From: Treponema sp. J25 | GTDB taxonomy: Bacteria; Spirochaetota; Spirochaetia; Treponematales; Breznakiellaceae | Reading direction: 5' to 3' | DNA length: 64,000 nucleotides | NCBI RefSeq assembly: GCF_004343725.1 | Contig: NZ_PTQW01000012.1 | Coordinates: 1 to 64,000, forward strand | In this document: piece by piece, positions 26,021 to 33,406 of the stretch | How the letters are laid out: every line of letters begins with the position of its first letter | Position numbering within the stretch: the stretch's first letter is position 1 | The notes under the pieces: model-generated | The model's input: the letters and a program-made list of their open reading frames with translations, nothing else | The model's database searches: none | Told to the model about the DNA's origin: nothing | Translations under genes and position numbers: made by a program

Positions 26021-26989
26021 ATGGAAAGCATTCTCGAAGTAAAATCCCTCCAAATGCATTATATGACGAGCCATGGAGCGGTGCGGGCAATAGACGATAT
26101 TAGTTTTAACCTTTTCCGGGGCGAAACCCTGGGGCTTGTGGGAGAATCGGGGTGTGGAAAAACAAGCCTCGGTACATCCCTTCTCCGGATGCCGCCGCCA
26201 CCAGGAAAATATCTGGGGGGAGAAATTATTCTAAATGGCAAAAATATTATTCCCCTTTCAGAAAAGGAAATCCGAAAAAACATCCGATGGCGAAGTATTT
26301 CCATGGTGTTTCAGGGAGCGATGAACTGTCTTACCCCTGTGTTCACTATTGGGAAGCAAATGCTGGAAACCCTGAATGAACACCTATCAATGCCCCGAAA
26401 AGAGGCAGAAGACCTTATCAGCGAGTATCTCCAGTATGTAGGTCTATCAAAAGAGGTGATGCACCGCTATCCCCACGAGCTTTCGGGGGGTATGAAACAG
26501 CGGGTGGTTATTGCGAGCGCCCTCTTTCTCAAACCTTCGGTGGTGATACTCGACGAACCCACCACAGCCCTCGATGTGATTGTCCAGGCCCAGATTATCA
26601 ATCTGCTCAAACGATTAAAACAACAATTCAATCTTTCTTTTATTTTTATCACCCACGACTTAGCCCTAGAAGCGGAAATAGCGGATCGTATCTGCGTCAT
26701 GTATGCGGGGAAAATCGTAGAATTGGGAAGCAATGAACAAATTTTTGGGTCCCAGGGTCCAGCCCATCCATATACCCAGCGATTATTGAATGCTACGCCC
26801 CTTCTTTTTAGAAAAACAAAACAACTGGAATTTATTCCCGGTACGCCTCCCGACCTTATTGCGCCGCCTAAGGGGTGCCGTTTTGCGCCTCGATGCAACA
26901 AGGTTTTTTCCCGTTGTTATGAAGAAGAGCCACCGCTCATTTCTCTTGAAGAGGGGCACCTCTGCGCCTGCTGGTTACATCAACAATAG
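26021..26989 (+). CDS. ABC importer ATPase, DppD type
   Basis: A 322-residue cytoplasmic ATPase that powers the importer: Walker A GESGCGKTS, Q-loop VFQGAMNC, signature LSGGMKQR, Walker B VVILDEPTTALD, H-loop THD. The C-terminal extension CRFAPRCNKVFSRCYEEEP with a later Cys is the usual Cys-rich tail of oligopeptide/dipeptide ATPases, which can hold an Fe-S cluster. It starts eight bases after the permease with AAGG upstream. Confidence 0.92.
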   Translation: MESILEVKSLQMHYMTSHGAVRAIDDISFNLFRGETLGLVGESGCGKTSLGTSLLRMPPPPGKYLGGEIILNGKNIIPLSEKEIRKNIRWRSISMVFQGAMNCLTPVFTIGKQMLETLNEHLSMPRKEAEDLISEYLQYVGLSKEVMHRYPHELSGGMKQRVVIASALFLKPSVVILDEPTTALDVIVQAQIINLLKRLKQQFNLSFIFITHDLALEAEIADRICVMYAGKIVELGSNEQIFGSQGPAHPYTQRLLNATPLLFRKTKQLEFIPGTPPDLIAPPKGCRFAPRCNKVFSRCYEEEPPLISLEEGHLCACWLHQQ

Positions 26990-27076
26990 GAGGATACATG
27001 GTAAGGGACTTCGGCGTTCTGCGGGTTATTCCTACTGGTCATCCCATAAGACAGGTAATGGAAAGGAGCTTTTTGT

Positions 27077-28120
27077 ATGAATGACATTGTATTATCGGTG
27101 AGAAATTTAAAAAAATATTTTAGACCCCATAGAAATCTTGTACAAACAGTACTCAAGAATACTCCCGTTCGTCCTATTAAAGCGGTGGATGATATATCTT
27201 TTGATATCACCAAAGGAGAAATATTTGCCCTGATTGGCGAATCCGGTTCAGGGAAAACCACCACAGGGAAGCTCATTATGAAGCTCCTTGACCCCACCGG
27301 CGGCAGCATTTTCTTTAACGGCCAGGATGTCACCCATCTTTCCAAAAAAGCGCTGGCTGAATACCGGAAACGGGTTCAAATGATCTTTCAAGATCCCTAC
27401 GCATCCATGAACCCCCGCTTCCGTATTCGAGATGTAATGGAAGAACCCCTGATTATCCATAAAGTAGGTTCCCACCGGAAAGAACGGCACGCCCTGATCG
27501 CCAAGGCACTCCAAGAGGTAAAGCTTACCCCCCCTGAAGAATTTATGAACCGCTGGCCCCACATGCTTTCGGGGGGACAACGCCAACGGGTTGCGACAGC
27601 CCGAACCCTCCTCCTTCAACCATTGCTCTTAGTGGCAGATGAGCCTGTATCAATGATAGATCTTTCTACCCGGGCCGAGATCCTTCATATGATGAAGGAA
27701 GTCCAGCAAGATTTAGGACTCAGTTATCTGTATATCACCCATGATCTTTCAACGGCCCGCTATTTCGCCGATCGCATCGCCGTTATGTACCTTGGGAGAA
27801 TAGTAGAAGTCGGCCCGGCCGACGAAATTATTGATAATCCTCAGCATCCGTATACGCAGGCTTTAATTCAAGCCGTCCCTGAGCCTATTCCAGGGAGGGT
27901 AAGTACCATAAAAGAACTTCCCATAAGTGGGGAAATCCCTAATCCGTCGAATATTCCTGAGGGCTGTCGTTTCCATCCCCGTTGTCCCTATGCCACCGAG
28001 GAGTGTAAGAATCAGGAAGAACCTGTGCTTGTCCCCCTTTCTACCAATTCGAATCACTTCCACGCCTGCAGGCGAGCTGGACAGTTTACACCGATAGGGA
28101 AAACATCGACCCAGGTCTAG
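27077..28120 (+). CDS. ABC importer ATPase, DppF type
   Basis: A 347-residue partner ATPase: Walker A GESGSGKTT, Q-loop IFQDPYASMNPR, signature LSGGQRQR, Walker B LLVADEPVSMID and THD. A CRFHPRCPYATEECKNQEEP tail gives the second Cys-rich motif. It closes the five-gene operon 20889-28120. VSMIDLSTRAE replaces the common VSALDVSIQAQ after Walker B, a mild divergence. A good ribosome site (AAGGAG) precedes the ATG. Confidence 0.92.
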   Translation: MNDIVLSVRNLKKYFRPHRNLVQTVLKNTPVRPIKAVDDISFDITKGEIFALIGESGSGKTTTGKLIMKLLDPTGGSIFFNGQDVTHLSKKALAEYRKRVQMIFQDPYASMNPRFRIRDVMEEPLIIHKVGSHRKERHALIAKALQEVKLTPPEEFMNRWPHMLSGGQRQRVATARTLLLQPLLLVADEPVSMIDLSTRAEILHMMKEVQQDLGLSYLYITHDLSTARYFADRIAVMYLGRIVEVGPADEIIDNPQHPYTQALIQAVPEPIPGRVSTIKELPISGEIPNPSNIPEGCRFHPRCPYATEECKNQEEPVLVPLSTNSNHFHACRRAGQFTPIGKTSTQV

Positions 28121-28198
28121 CTTAGTCGGTCTTTTCACGCCGGTAGAACCGCATAAGGGAGTGTGTTAGTACTTTAACCAACCAAGTACGGAGGGCCC

Positions 28199-28226
28199 TT
28201 GACAGGGCTTCCTTTTGTAGGATAAT
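28199..28226 (+). promoter_or_regulatory. Promoter of the tRNA-Ser cluster
   Basis: TTGACA at 28199, 16-nt spacer, GATAAT at 28221, 16 nt before the mature 5' end of tRNA-Ser(UGA). The upstream gap 28121-28198 shows no gene. Confidence 0.75.
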
Positions 28227-28242
28227 GTTAAGAGCCTTTAGT

Positions 28243-28329
28243 GGAGCGGTGTCCGAGCGGTTTAAGGAGGCGGTCTTGAAAACCGTTGAACCTGCGAGGG
28301 TTCCGGGGGTTCGAATCCCCCCTGCTCCG
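28243..28329 (+). tRNA. tRNA-Ser (anticodon UGA)
   Basis: 87 nt. Acceptor GGAGCGG pairs with CTGCTCC, discriminator G. Anticodon loop CTTGAAA gives UGA. The long variable arm and the T-arm GGTTCGAATCC fit a class II tRNA-Ser. CCA is not encoded. A structured repeat follows at 28393. Confidence 0.93.
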
Positions 28330-28392
28330 GAGAGCCGGCATAGATCCGGATGGTACTTTCTTCCGAAGAGAGGCAGAAGGGGTTCCCCCTCC

Positions 28393-28517
28393 GGGGGATT
28401 CGAACCGACGCCTTCGCCGACCAGCGGGAGGAAAAGGCAACAGGATGCTGCCGGCAGAAGGCGGAGGCGGGTTAGAAGGAATGGACAGGACGTCCATGAC
28501 CGAAAACCGAATCCCCC
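28393..28517 (+). repeat. tRNA-Ser-linked structured repeat, copy 1
   Basis: A 125-nt unit closed by GGGGGATTCG and its complement CGAATCCCCC, both derived from the T-arm of the tRNA just upstream. Inside are CGCCTTC/GAAGGCG and two hairpins with GGA in the loop (28436-28452, one mismatch in the stem; 28481-28497). It is followed by TGCTCCGG, a remnant of the tRNA 3' end. It is 121/125 identical to copy 2. It lies on the same transcript as tRNA-Ser(UGA). Confidence 0.8.
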
Positions 28518-28568
28518 TGCTCCGGTGATCCTCCAGGAACGCCAGGAAATCCACAGAAGGTAATTAGT

Positions 28569-28656
28569 GGAGCGGTGCGAGAGAGGCCGAATCGGGCTCC
28601 CTGCTAAGGAGTTGTACCCCTAAAGGGTACCGGGGGTTCGAATCCCCCCTGCTCCG
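28569..28656 (+). tRNA. tRNA-Ser (anticodon GCU)
   Basis: 88 nt with acceptor GGAGCGG/CTGCTCC, anticodon loop CTGCTAA (GCU), long variable arm built on GTACCCC/GGGTAC, and T-arm GGTTCGAATCC. The 3' half is the same as in tRNA-Ser(UGA). CCA is not encoded. Confidence 0.93.
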
Positions 28657-28871
28657 AAGAACCGGCATAGAGCCGTATGACACTTCCTTCCGAGAGAGGC
28701 AGAAGGACTTACCCCCCGGGGGATTCGAACCGACGCCTTCGCCGACCAGCGGGAGGAAAAGGCAGCAGGATGCTGCCGGCAGAAGGCGGAGGCGGGTTGA
28801 AAGGAGTGGACAGGACGTCCATGACCGAAAACCGAATCCCCCCTGCTCCGAAGAACCGGCATAGAGCCGTA
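28639..28871 (+). repeat. 39-nt direct repeats flanking repeat copy 2
   Basis: The last 18 nt of tRNA-Ser(GCU) plus 21 nt beyond (28639-28677) recur exactly at 28833-28871, so copy 2 is bracketed by a duplicated tRNA 3' end. This is like att-site or rtT-type tandem duplications at tRNA ends. No integrase gene is near. Confidence 0.8.
28718..28842 (+). repeat. tRNA-Ser-linked structured repeat, copy 2
   Basis: 125 nt with the same closing stem as copy 1, an inner CGCCTTC/GAAGGCG stem, a perfect hairpin GGCAGCA-GGA-TGCTGCC (28761-28777), and a second, TGGAC/GTCCA, around ACAGGACG (28807-28821). Short open frames in it are not plausible proteins because conservation follows the stems. It lies between tRNA-Ser(GCU) and an intrinsic terminator. 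Confidence 0.8.
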
Positions 28872-28906
28872 ACATATTTGGTGCCATAAAAAAGCGGCAC
28901 CAGACC

Positions 28907-28941
28907 GAAAAACTGGGGAACCAAAGAGACCCAGTTTTTTT
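28907..28941 (+). terminator. Intrinsic terminator after repeat copy 2
   Basis: AAAAACTGGG pairs with CCCAGTTTTT around a 12-nt loop, with the T-run running to 28941. A second hairpin, TGGTGCC/GGCACCA (28879-28902), stands just upstream. The tRNA-Ser(GCU) transcript including repeat 2 should end here. Confidence 0.8.
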
Positions 28942-28943
28942 AT

Positions 28944-29017
28944 GAGGCTGTAGCTCAGCTGGATAGAGCTTCAGATTGCGGATCTGAAGGTCGGAGGTTC
29001 GAATCCTCTCAGCCTCA
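28944..29017 (+). tRNA. tRNA-Arg (anticodon GCG)
   Basis: 74 nt: acceptor GAGGCTG/CAGCCTC with discriminator A, D-arm with GG and A20, anticodon stem TCAGA/TCTGA around TTGCGGA (anticodon GCG), T-arm GGAGG/CCTCT. A20 and A73 support Arg identity. Most bacteria read CGU/CGC with an ACG (inosine) tRNA, so GCG is notable. It lies 7 nt ahead of tRNA-Ser(CGA). Confidence 0.88.
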
Positions 29018-29024
29018 GGCTTTT

Positions 29025-29111
29025 GGAGAGATGCGAGAGCGGTTGAATCGGACGGTCTCGAAAACCGTTGAACCCGTAAGGGTTCCGAGGGTTCGAATCC
29101 CTCTCTCTCCG
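29025..29111 (+). tRNA. tRNA-Ser (anticodon CGA)
   Basis: 87 nt with acceptor GGAGAGA/TCTCTCC, anticodon loop CTCGAAA (CGA), long variable arm and T-arm GGTTCGAATCC. It is followed by the third structured repeat. Confidence 0.92.
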
Positions 29112-29138
29112 CTGGAGTATTTCGTTGGTAAAGGAAGC

Positions 29139-29262
29139 GAGGGATTCGAACCGAAACCTTCGCCGACCAACGGAAGGAAAAGGCGGCAGGATGCCGCCGA
29201 CAGAAGGCAGAGGATGGTCGGAAGGGACGTGCAGGATGTACGTAACTAGAGCCGAACCCCTC
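29139..29262 (+). repeat. tRNA-Ser-linked structured repeat, copy 3 (divergent)
   Basis: A 124-nt unit closed by GAGGGATTCG and CGAACCCCTC, following the T-arm of its own upstream tRNA-Ser(CGA) (GAGGG/CCCTC). Hairpin 1 is GGCGGCA-GGA-TGCCGCC (29182-29198) and hairpin 2 is ACGTGCA-GGA-TGTACGT (29227-29243). Relative to copies 1 and 2 the stems change on both sides, keeping pairing and the GGA loops. CCTTC/GAAGG is also kept. Confidence 0.78.
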
Positions 29263-29293
29263 ATTCTGCTGAGATAAAAGTGCATCTTTTTAT

Positions 29294-29381
<88 letters not shown>

Positions 29382-29386
29382 CTACT

Positions 29387-29494
29387 TCCCATCATCAGGA
29401 ACCATGCGAAAAAGCTCTACCCAACCCCGCCAGGTCCGGAAGGAAGCAACGGTCAGTAGGGTCTTTTTGCGCCGTGGACCTCCTGATGGTGGGA
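29387..29494 (+). ncRNA. ffs: Signal recognition particle RNA (small bacterial type)
   Basis: The conserved core CAGGTCCGGAAGGAAGCAAC with its GGAA tetraloop and asymmetric loop is present. The ends pair as TCCCATCATCAGG with CCTGATGGTGGGA, and TTTTTT (29495-29500) ends the transcript. At about 108 nt it matches the 4.5S-like class that binds Ffh. It is probably transcribed with tRNA-Ser(GGA) just upstream. Confidence 0.92.
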
Positions 29495-29530
29495 TTTTTT
29501 ATTCCCAGCGGCGGGGAGGCTGTTTGCCCA

Positions 29531-29536
29531 TATAAT
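29531..29536 (+). promoter_or_regulatory. -10 box for the yhhQ riboswitch transcript
   Basis: A perfect TATAAT lies 7 nt before the predicted aptamer, after the SRP RNA terminator. No good -35 is visible 16-18 nt upstream. Confidence 0.45.
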
Positions 29537-29542
29537 ACGCCG

Positions 29543-29585
29543 CGGCGGTCGTTCCTCTGCTACCCGCCTTATCAAAACAAGGAGT
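29543..29585 (+). promoter_or_regulatory. preQ1-I-type riboswitch upstream of yhhQ
   Basis: GGCGG (29544) pairs with CCGCC (29564), the loop ends in CTGCTACC, and the A-rich tail TTATCAAAACAAGGAG closes the pseudoknot while including the Shine-Dalgarno sequence. The layout is like the compact preQ1-I aptamer of Thermoanaerobacter (tail AACAAAACAAGGG), with a somewhat longer loop 1. The gene downstream is a queuosine precursor transporter, matching the ligand. Ligand binding would hide AAGGAG and block translation. Confidence 0.7.
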
Positions 29586-29590
29586 TTCTT

Positions 29591-30334
29591 GTGCAAAATT
29601 CCCAACAAAAAAGCATCCCTTCCAACACATTTCGGTACCTTGATCTGGTAATGGCCTATTTTGTGGCGGTGCTCATTATTAGCAATGTGGCATCCTCTGC
29701 AAAAATCGTAGACCTGGGTTTTTCCCTTTTTGGAGTTCCCATGGCCTTCGATGGAGGAACCCTTCTCTTCCCACTTTCTTACATATTCGGGGATATCTTA
29801 ACCGAAGTCTATGGATTCCGGGCATCCCGTCGGGTCATCTGGACAGGCTTTTTCTGCCTTGCCCTAGCAAGCCTTATCTTTTTTGTTTTAAAACGGCTCC
29901 CTGCGGATGCTACCTGGGAAGGGTATGCGGGCTCTACAGCGTACGATGCTATTCTGGGAGGCATGAGCAGTGGGGGCATAGCCCTGGCAAGTCTTGCGGG
30001 CTACTGGGCAGGAGAATTCTCTAACTCGGCTGTCCTGTCGCGAATGAAAGTTCTTATGCAGGGAAAACATCTTTGGATGCGGACCATCGGAAGCACCCTG
30101 GTTGGTGAATTGGTGGATACCACCGTGTTTGTTTTTGTGGCTTCCCTCTTTAACGTATTTGGCTGGGAACTCTTTATCACCCTGGTACTCACAAATTATC
30201 TTTTTAAGTGTGGCGTAGAAATTCTCATGACCCCCGCCACTTACAAAATCGTAGCTTTTCTTAAAAAGAAAGAAGAGGTAGATACCTACGATGTGGGGGT
30301 AAAACTGAATCCCTTCAGTTTCTCTCAGAAATAA
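29591..30334 (+). CDS. yhhQ: Queuosine precursor transporter, YhhQ/VUT family
   Basis: The start is the GTG at 29591 (MQNSQQKS), six bases after AAGGAG; upstream in-frame sequence is tRNA and SRP RNA. The 247-residue protein has about six transmembrane helices with the family motifs SNVASSAKIV, FDGGTLLFPLSYIFGDILTEVYG, SSGGIALASLAGYWAGEFSNS and GSTLVGELVDTTVF. YhhQ proteins import preQ0/preQ1 for queuosine in tRNA. The preQ1-I-like leader supports this assignment. Confidence 0.9.
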   Translation: MQNSQQKSIPSNTFRYLDLVMAYFVAVLIISNVASSAKIVDLGFSLFGVPMAFDGGTLLFPLSYIFGDILTEVYGFRASRRVIWTGFFCLALASLIFFVLKRLPADATWEGYAGSTAYDAILGGMSSGGIALASLAGYWAGEFSNSAVLSRMKVLMQGKHLWMRTIGSTLVGELVDTTVFVFVASLFNVFGWELFITLVLTNYLFKCGVEILMTPATYKIVAFLKKKEEVDTYDVGVKLNPFSFSQK

Positions 30335-30406
30335 CATTTTGGAAGAGCCCCTCTCTGCGACCCGGCAAGAGAGGGACTAGGGGGAAAGCAAAGCATTGGA
30401 TTAGAA

Positions 30407-30471
30407 GGCCCCTTCTAAGGAGGATTTGGCAGAGGAATACTCCTAAGGGGCCGAGAGGGGTCCTCTTTTTT
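30407..30471 (+). terminator. Terminator region after yhhQ
   Basis: GGCCCCTT (30407) pairs with AAGGGGCC (30445), with AGGAG/CTCCT inside. Directly after it, AGAGG/CCTCT (30454-30466) is followed by six T. A further CCCTCTCT/AGAGAGGG hairpin lies near 30355-30376. The 152-nt convergent gap holds no gene. Confidence 0.6.
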
Positions 30472-30486
30472 AAAAAAGAACCTGCC

Positions 30487-31527
30487 TTATTGGTACATGA
30501 TAAGATAAGGGCGAGGATTCAGACCATACACTTCCTTAGGCGACAGGAGGGGATCGTCAAATCCTGCACCGGGAATACCGGATTTAAAAAACAACTTAAA
30601 AGCTTTCACCGGCATATTGGTTGCCAGGGCATTGTATTGATAGGTAGCCCGCTTCATGGCGGGTGGGCCAAAACCATCGGCACAATGAACCAGCCGAACG
30701 CGACTAAAATCCGCCCTCACCTGCTCTCGGTTTTGTATCATCTTCCAATTAAATTGATGGATTACCAGCATCCGCTCTCCGGGGATATCATGTTCAATAA
30801 GGTATTGCTCCATTACCTGTTGAGCCCGGTTTATCTCATCGGCCGTCACAGACCCAATCTCTTGCATAGGCACGGTGGTACGCCATTCGGGGTCCAGCGC
30901 CAGATGCACATGGGGATACCGCAAATAGGGTAACATCTTTTTTAAAGAATCAATCACATCGTAACGACCAATCTGATGATCCAGAAACACGAGCATGTTT
31001 TTTTCTAACGCAAAATCGATATATTTTTTTAAGAGCCCTTCAGAAATGATACCGATCTCGCCCTTTGGCCAAACAGTACCATAGATAATATAAAAGGCAA
31101 GACGAATCTTTCGCCCCCCGCTTACCGCCTCATATTCCTGCCCAAGCTGCACAAGCCGGGCATACAATTCTTCAATCGGGTATACCCCTAAAATTCCCAT
31201 CTGCCGGGAACCGGGATGTCCATAAAATGCCAGGACATCCTCGTTCAAGAGGATAGATTGATAATCCGTTACCGATCGCCGTTGATCATAATATTCCTTT
31301 TCGGATGGAACCCAGTACGGTCGGCTCCGGTCCTCTTGCTCTTGCTGACGGACCGCCTCGGTGTAATAAAAAAAGGGAAATGGCGCCTTTTTCGTGTGAA
31401 TTCCACCGGGGAAACCTTCTTGCCGGACCACCGACGTAACAGTCTGAGCAAAAAGGAAAGAGTTCCCCATCCCGATACCCAATAAAATTATTGCACTGTA
31501 TGCCTGAACATATCGAAAGAAGTCCAT
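30487..31527 (-). CDS. Secreted protein of unknown function, possible TIM barrel
   Basis: 346 residues. A hydrophobic N-terminal segment (YSAIILLGIGMGNSFLFAQ) looks like a signal peptide cut near FAQ. The body contains VLAFYGHPGSRQMGILG, YPIEELYARLVQ, GKIRLAFYIIYGTVWP-like strands, MLVFLDHQIGRYDV, VHLALDPEWRT and MLVIHQFNWKMI. The regular strand/helix alternation with acidic residues at strand ends suggests a (beta/alpha)8 hydrolase-like fold. I do not recognise a named family with certainty. It stands alone on the minus strand, convergent with yhhQ. Confidence 0.7.
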   Translation of the reverse strand: MDFFRYVQAYSAIILLGIGMGNSFLFAQTVTSVVRQEGFPGGIHTKKAPFPFFYYTEAVRQQEQEDRSRPYWVPSEKEYYDQRRSVTDYQSILLNEDVLAFYGHPGSRQMGILGVYPIEELYARLVQLGQEYEAVSGGRKIRLAFYIIYGTVWPKGEIGIISEGLLKKYIDFALEKNMLVFLDHQIGRYDVIDSLKKMLPYLRYPHVHLALDPEWRTTVPMQEIGSVTADEINRAQQVMEQYLIEHDIPGERMLVIHQFNWKMIQNREQVRADFSRVRLVHCADGFGPPAMKRATYQYNALATNMPVKAFKLFFKSGIPGAGFDDPLLSPKEVYGLNPRPYLIMYQ

Positions 31528-31622
31528 GGTACTGTATCTATCGGCAGAGAAACGGTTGTTTCTAAAGGGGGCTTTTTGTTTTTCTTTTTATCTTAACGAT
31601 AATACCGAAGACTGAAAACACC

Positions 31623-31649
31623 CTCTTTAGGAGGTATCCTCCTAAAGAG
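31623..31649 (-). terminator. Perfect 12-bp hairpin after the zincin gene
   Basis: CTCTTTAGGAGG and its exact complement flank a 3-nt loop, 45 nt past the stop at 31694. On the minus strand GGGTGTTTTC follows, a modest T-run. It probably terminates the zincin/rsmE message. The arms contain AGGAGG on both strands, so a ribosome-site-like sequence would be locked in the stem. Confidence 0.6.
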
Positions 31650-31693
31650 AAAGGGATACCTTAACTCTGCCCCACCCCCAGCACATCATCCGT

Positions 31694-32482
31694 TTACCCG
31701 ATTTCTTCTAGTTTTTTTTCTACCTCTTCCAGCTTCTTTTGAAGTAACTGAATAGTGCGCTCAAGGCGCTGTTTTTCCCGTTCCAGGTGCTGACGGGGGT
31801 CTTCTGCTGGGGGTTGCCGGATAATGCGGGTACGCACTTCATCGGGACTTTTCCCCTGTAACAAGGCACTTTCCGCGGCCATCCGTAGTTCTTCGTTCCG
31901 GATACCCGCTACCATCCGCATGTTTTCTGCGCCAAGTGAAGGATTAAGGTTATACTGATACATTTTCATGGCCACCCGGGCCGCCGTGCGGGGAAGACAC
32001 AGGACCCGATCGATATAATCCTCAAAACGGCCCCCAATCTTTTGGCAGAGCTCATGGGCCTTAAGAAGGAGCTTCCCTAATTCTTTGATTAACGAGCCAT
32101 TGGCGTAAATATACTCGTTTTTTATTTTTTTGGTGAGTTCCACCAGATCTGGACTTGTATCAAAAACGTTTGAGTAAATTCCTAGAGTTTCAGCTTTTTC
32201 CAGCAATTCATGGAAGATGGCCCAAAACTCCGCGGTATGGGATCGGCTACTCAACAAACCTCCCCGGGCACAGGCATGCAGATGATGGGCATATTCGTGA
32301 ATAGCCGTATAAAGCAAAAGATTCGGGTCATTAAAATTCCGGTTATGGATGATTATTTCCCGACTTTCCGGTTTATAGAGGCCATTTACTTTCTTACTCT
32401 GTTTACCGGAAAAAATTACCGAAAAATCAAGCGGCGCTTCCTCAAGCCGTAACAGAAGTTCCTTCACCTGGTCCTGATTCAT
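31694..32482 (-). CDS. SprT/DUF45-like zinc metallopeptidase-type protein
   Basis: The start is at 32482 (MNQDQVKELL) with AAGGAG upstream; a longer TTG-started frame overlaps rsmE and is unlikely. Of 262 residues, the N-terminal part has the zincin motif IHEYAHHLH and a second block SHTAEFWAIFHEL 13 residues later, which resembles the HExxH...HxxxFW arrangement of SprT and YgjP/DUF45 proteins. The C-terminal 60 residues are a charged coiled coil (LEREKQRLERTIQLLQKKL). Substrate is unknown. It follows rsmE on the same strand. Confidence 0.7.
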   Translation of the reverse strand: MNQDQVKELLLRLEEAPLDFSVIFSGKQSKKVNGLYKPESREIIIHNRNFNDPNLLLYTAIHEYAHHLHACARGGLLSSRSHTAEFWAIFHELLEKAETLGIYSNVFDTSPDLVELTKKIKNEYIYANGSLIKELGKLLLKAHELCQKIGGRFEDYIDRVLCLPRTAARVAMKMYQYNLNPSLGAENMRMVAGIRNEELRMAAESALLQGKSPDEVRTRIIRQPPAEDPRQHLEREKQRLERTIQLLQKKLEEVEKKLEEIG

Positions 32483-32540
32483 TGATGTATTTCTCCTTTC
32501 TGCATCATTCTTCTTCTTTTTCTCTACTACCGTTACTATT

Positions 32541-33377
32541 CTAAAAAACGCCCATTTTCTCCAGAGCAAGGGAGGCCGCGACTAAAGCGGCCGTTTCGGT
32601 TCTCAGGGCCCGCTCCCCCATAGAACAACGGATGAAACCAGATTGATCCAATAACAATCGCTCCCGGCTCGACCAGCCCCGCTCAGGGCCAATCACCACA
32701 TAGGCCAGAACAGAGTCCCCCGAGGGTAATTGCCCCCCAGAGGACAAGCCGTCTTTTCTTGTGGTCGACCCAGAAATGGTTTCTCCATCGGCTCCTTTAT
32801 TGGGAACTACCACCCTCTGTAACGGCGGTACTGCTCCTATGGAGAGCGCCGGATTCACATTATCGGGAGCAAGACGAAGAATACCAGGGGCTTCCCTTTT
32901 GTTCACCATAGCAAGCCAGTGATCCAGCGACACGAATACCTCTACCTGAGGAAACACCGTGTCCCGGCTCTGGATAAGGCCCTCTATCATGGCTTCCCGG
33001 GCCCCGCCATCTTCTAATAAGTGGGTGTCCCGATAGGACTTTTCTCCCAAATCGGAGCCAAGGATATCAATATGAGAGAGCCCCAGGCTGGTCAATTCCC
33101 GCAAAAGGCGTCGAAGTTGAATGGGCCGAACAAAGGCCACCCCTATCCGGAGGGGATGTTTAGGTGGCGGAGCCGTATCAAGGTTAAGCTCTACCGTGAG
33201 GCTCCCATCATTCGCTATAGCCACAATCCGGCCCCTTCCCCACAAGCCACCAAGGACCCCCGCATCAAAGGTATCGCCTACCTTTTTATGGAGCACTTTA
33301 CAGAGATGGATAGTCCGGGGATCCCGCCGAGGTAGGGGACGACCAAGTTCATCGGGGGAAAAGAGCACCAAATTCAT
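32541..33377 (-). CDS. rsmE: 16S rRNA m3U1498 methyltransferase RsmE
   Basis: 278 residues: an N-terminal PUA-like domain (HLCKVLHKKVGDTFDAG, VELNL) and a C-terminal SPOUT domain with the SAM-binding knot VIGPERGWSSRERLLLDQSGF and GERALRTETAALVAA. It methylates U1498 in 16S rRNA. An insert of about 30 polar residues (NKGADGETISGSTTRKDG) sits before the VIGPERG strand and is not typical. No ribosome site is visible before the ATG at 33377. Confidence 0.92.
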   Translation of the reverse strand: MNLVLFSPDELGRPLPRRDPRTIHLCKVLHKKVGDTFDAGVLGGLWGRGRIVAIANDGSLTVELNLDTAPPPKHPLRIGVAFVRPIQLRRLLRELTSLGLSHIDILGSDLGEKSYRDTHLLEDGGAREAMIEGLIQSRDTVFPQVEVFVSLDHWLAMVNKREAPGILRLAPDNVNPALSIGAVPPLQRVVVPNKGADGETISGSTTRKDGLSSGGQLPSGDSVLAYVVIGPERGWSSRERLLLDQSGFIRCSMGERALRTETAALVAASLALEKMGVF

Positions 33378-33406
33378 AGAGTTTTTCTACCATAAAACCT
33401 CTTCAC

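Noticed and set aside
28393-29262. CRISPR-like array
   Set aside because: Only three large units, interrupted by tRNA genes, no short regular repeats or spacers and no cas genes.
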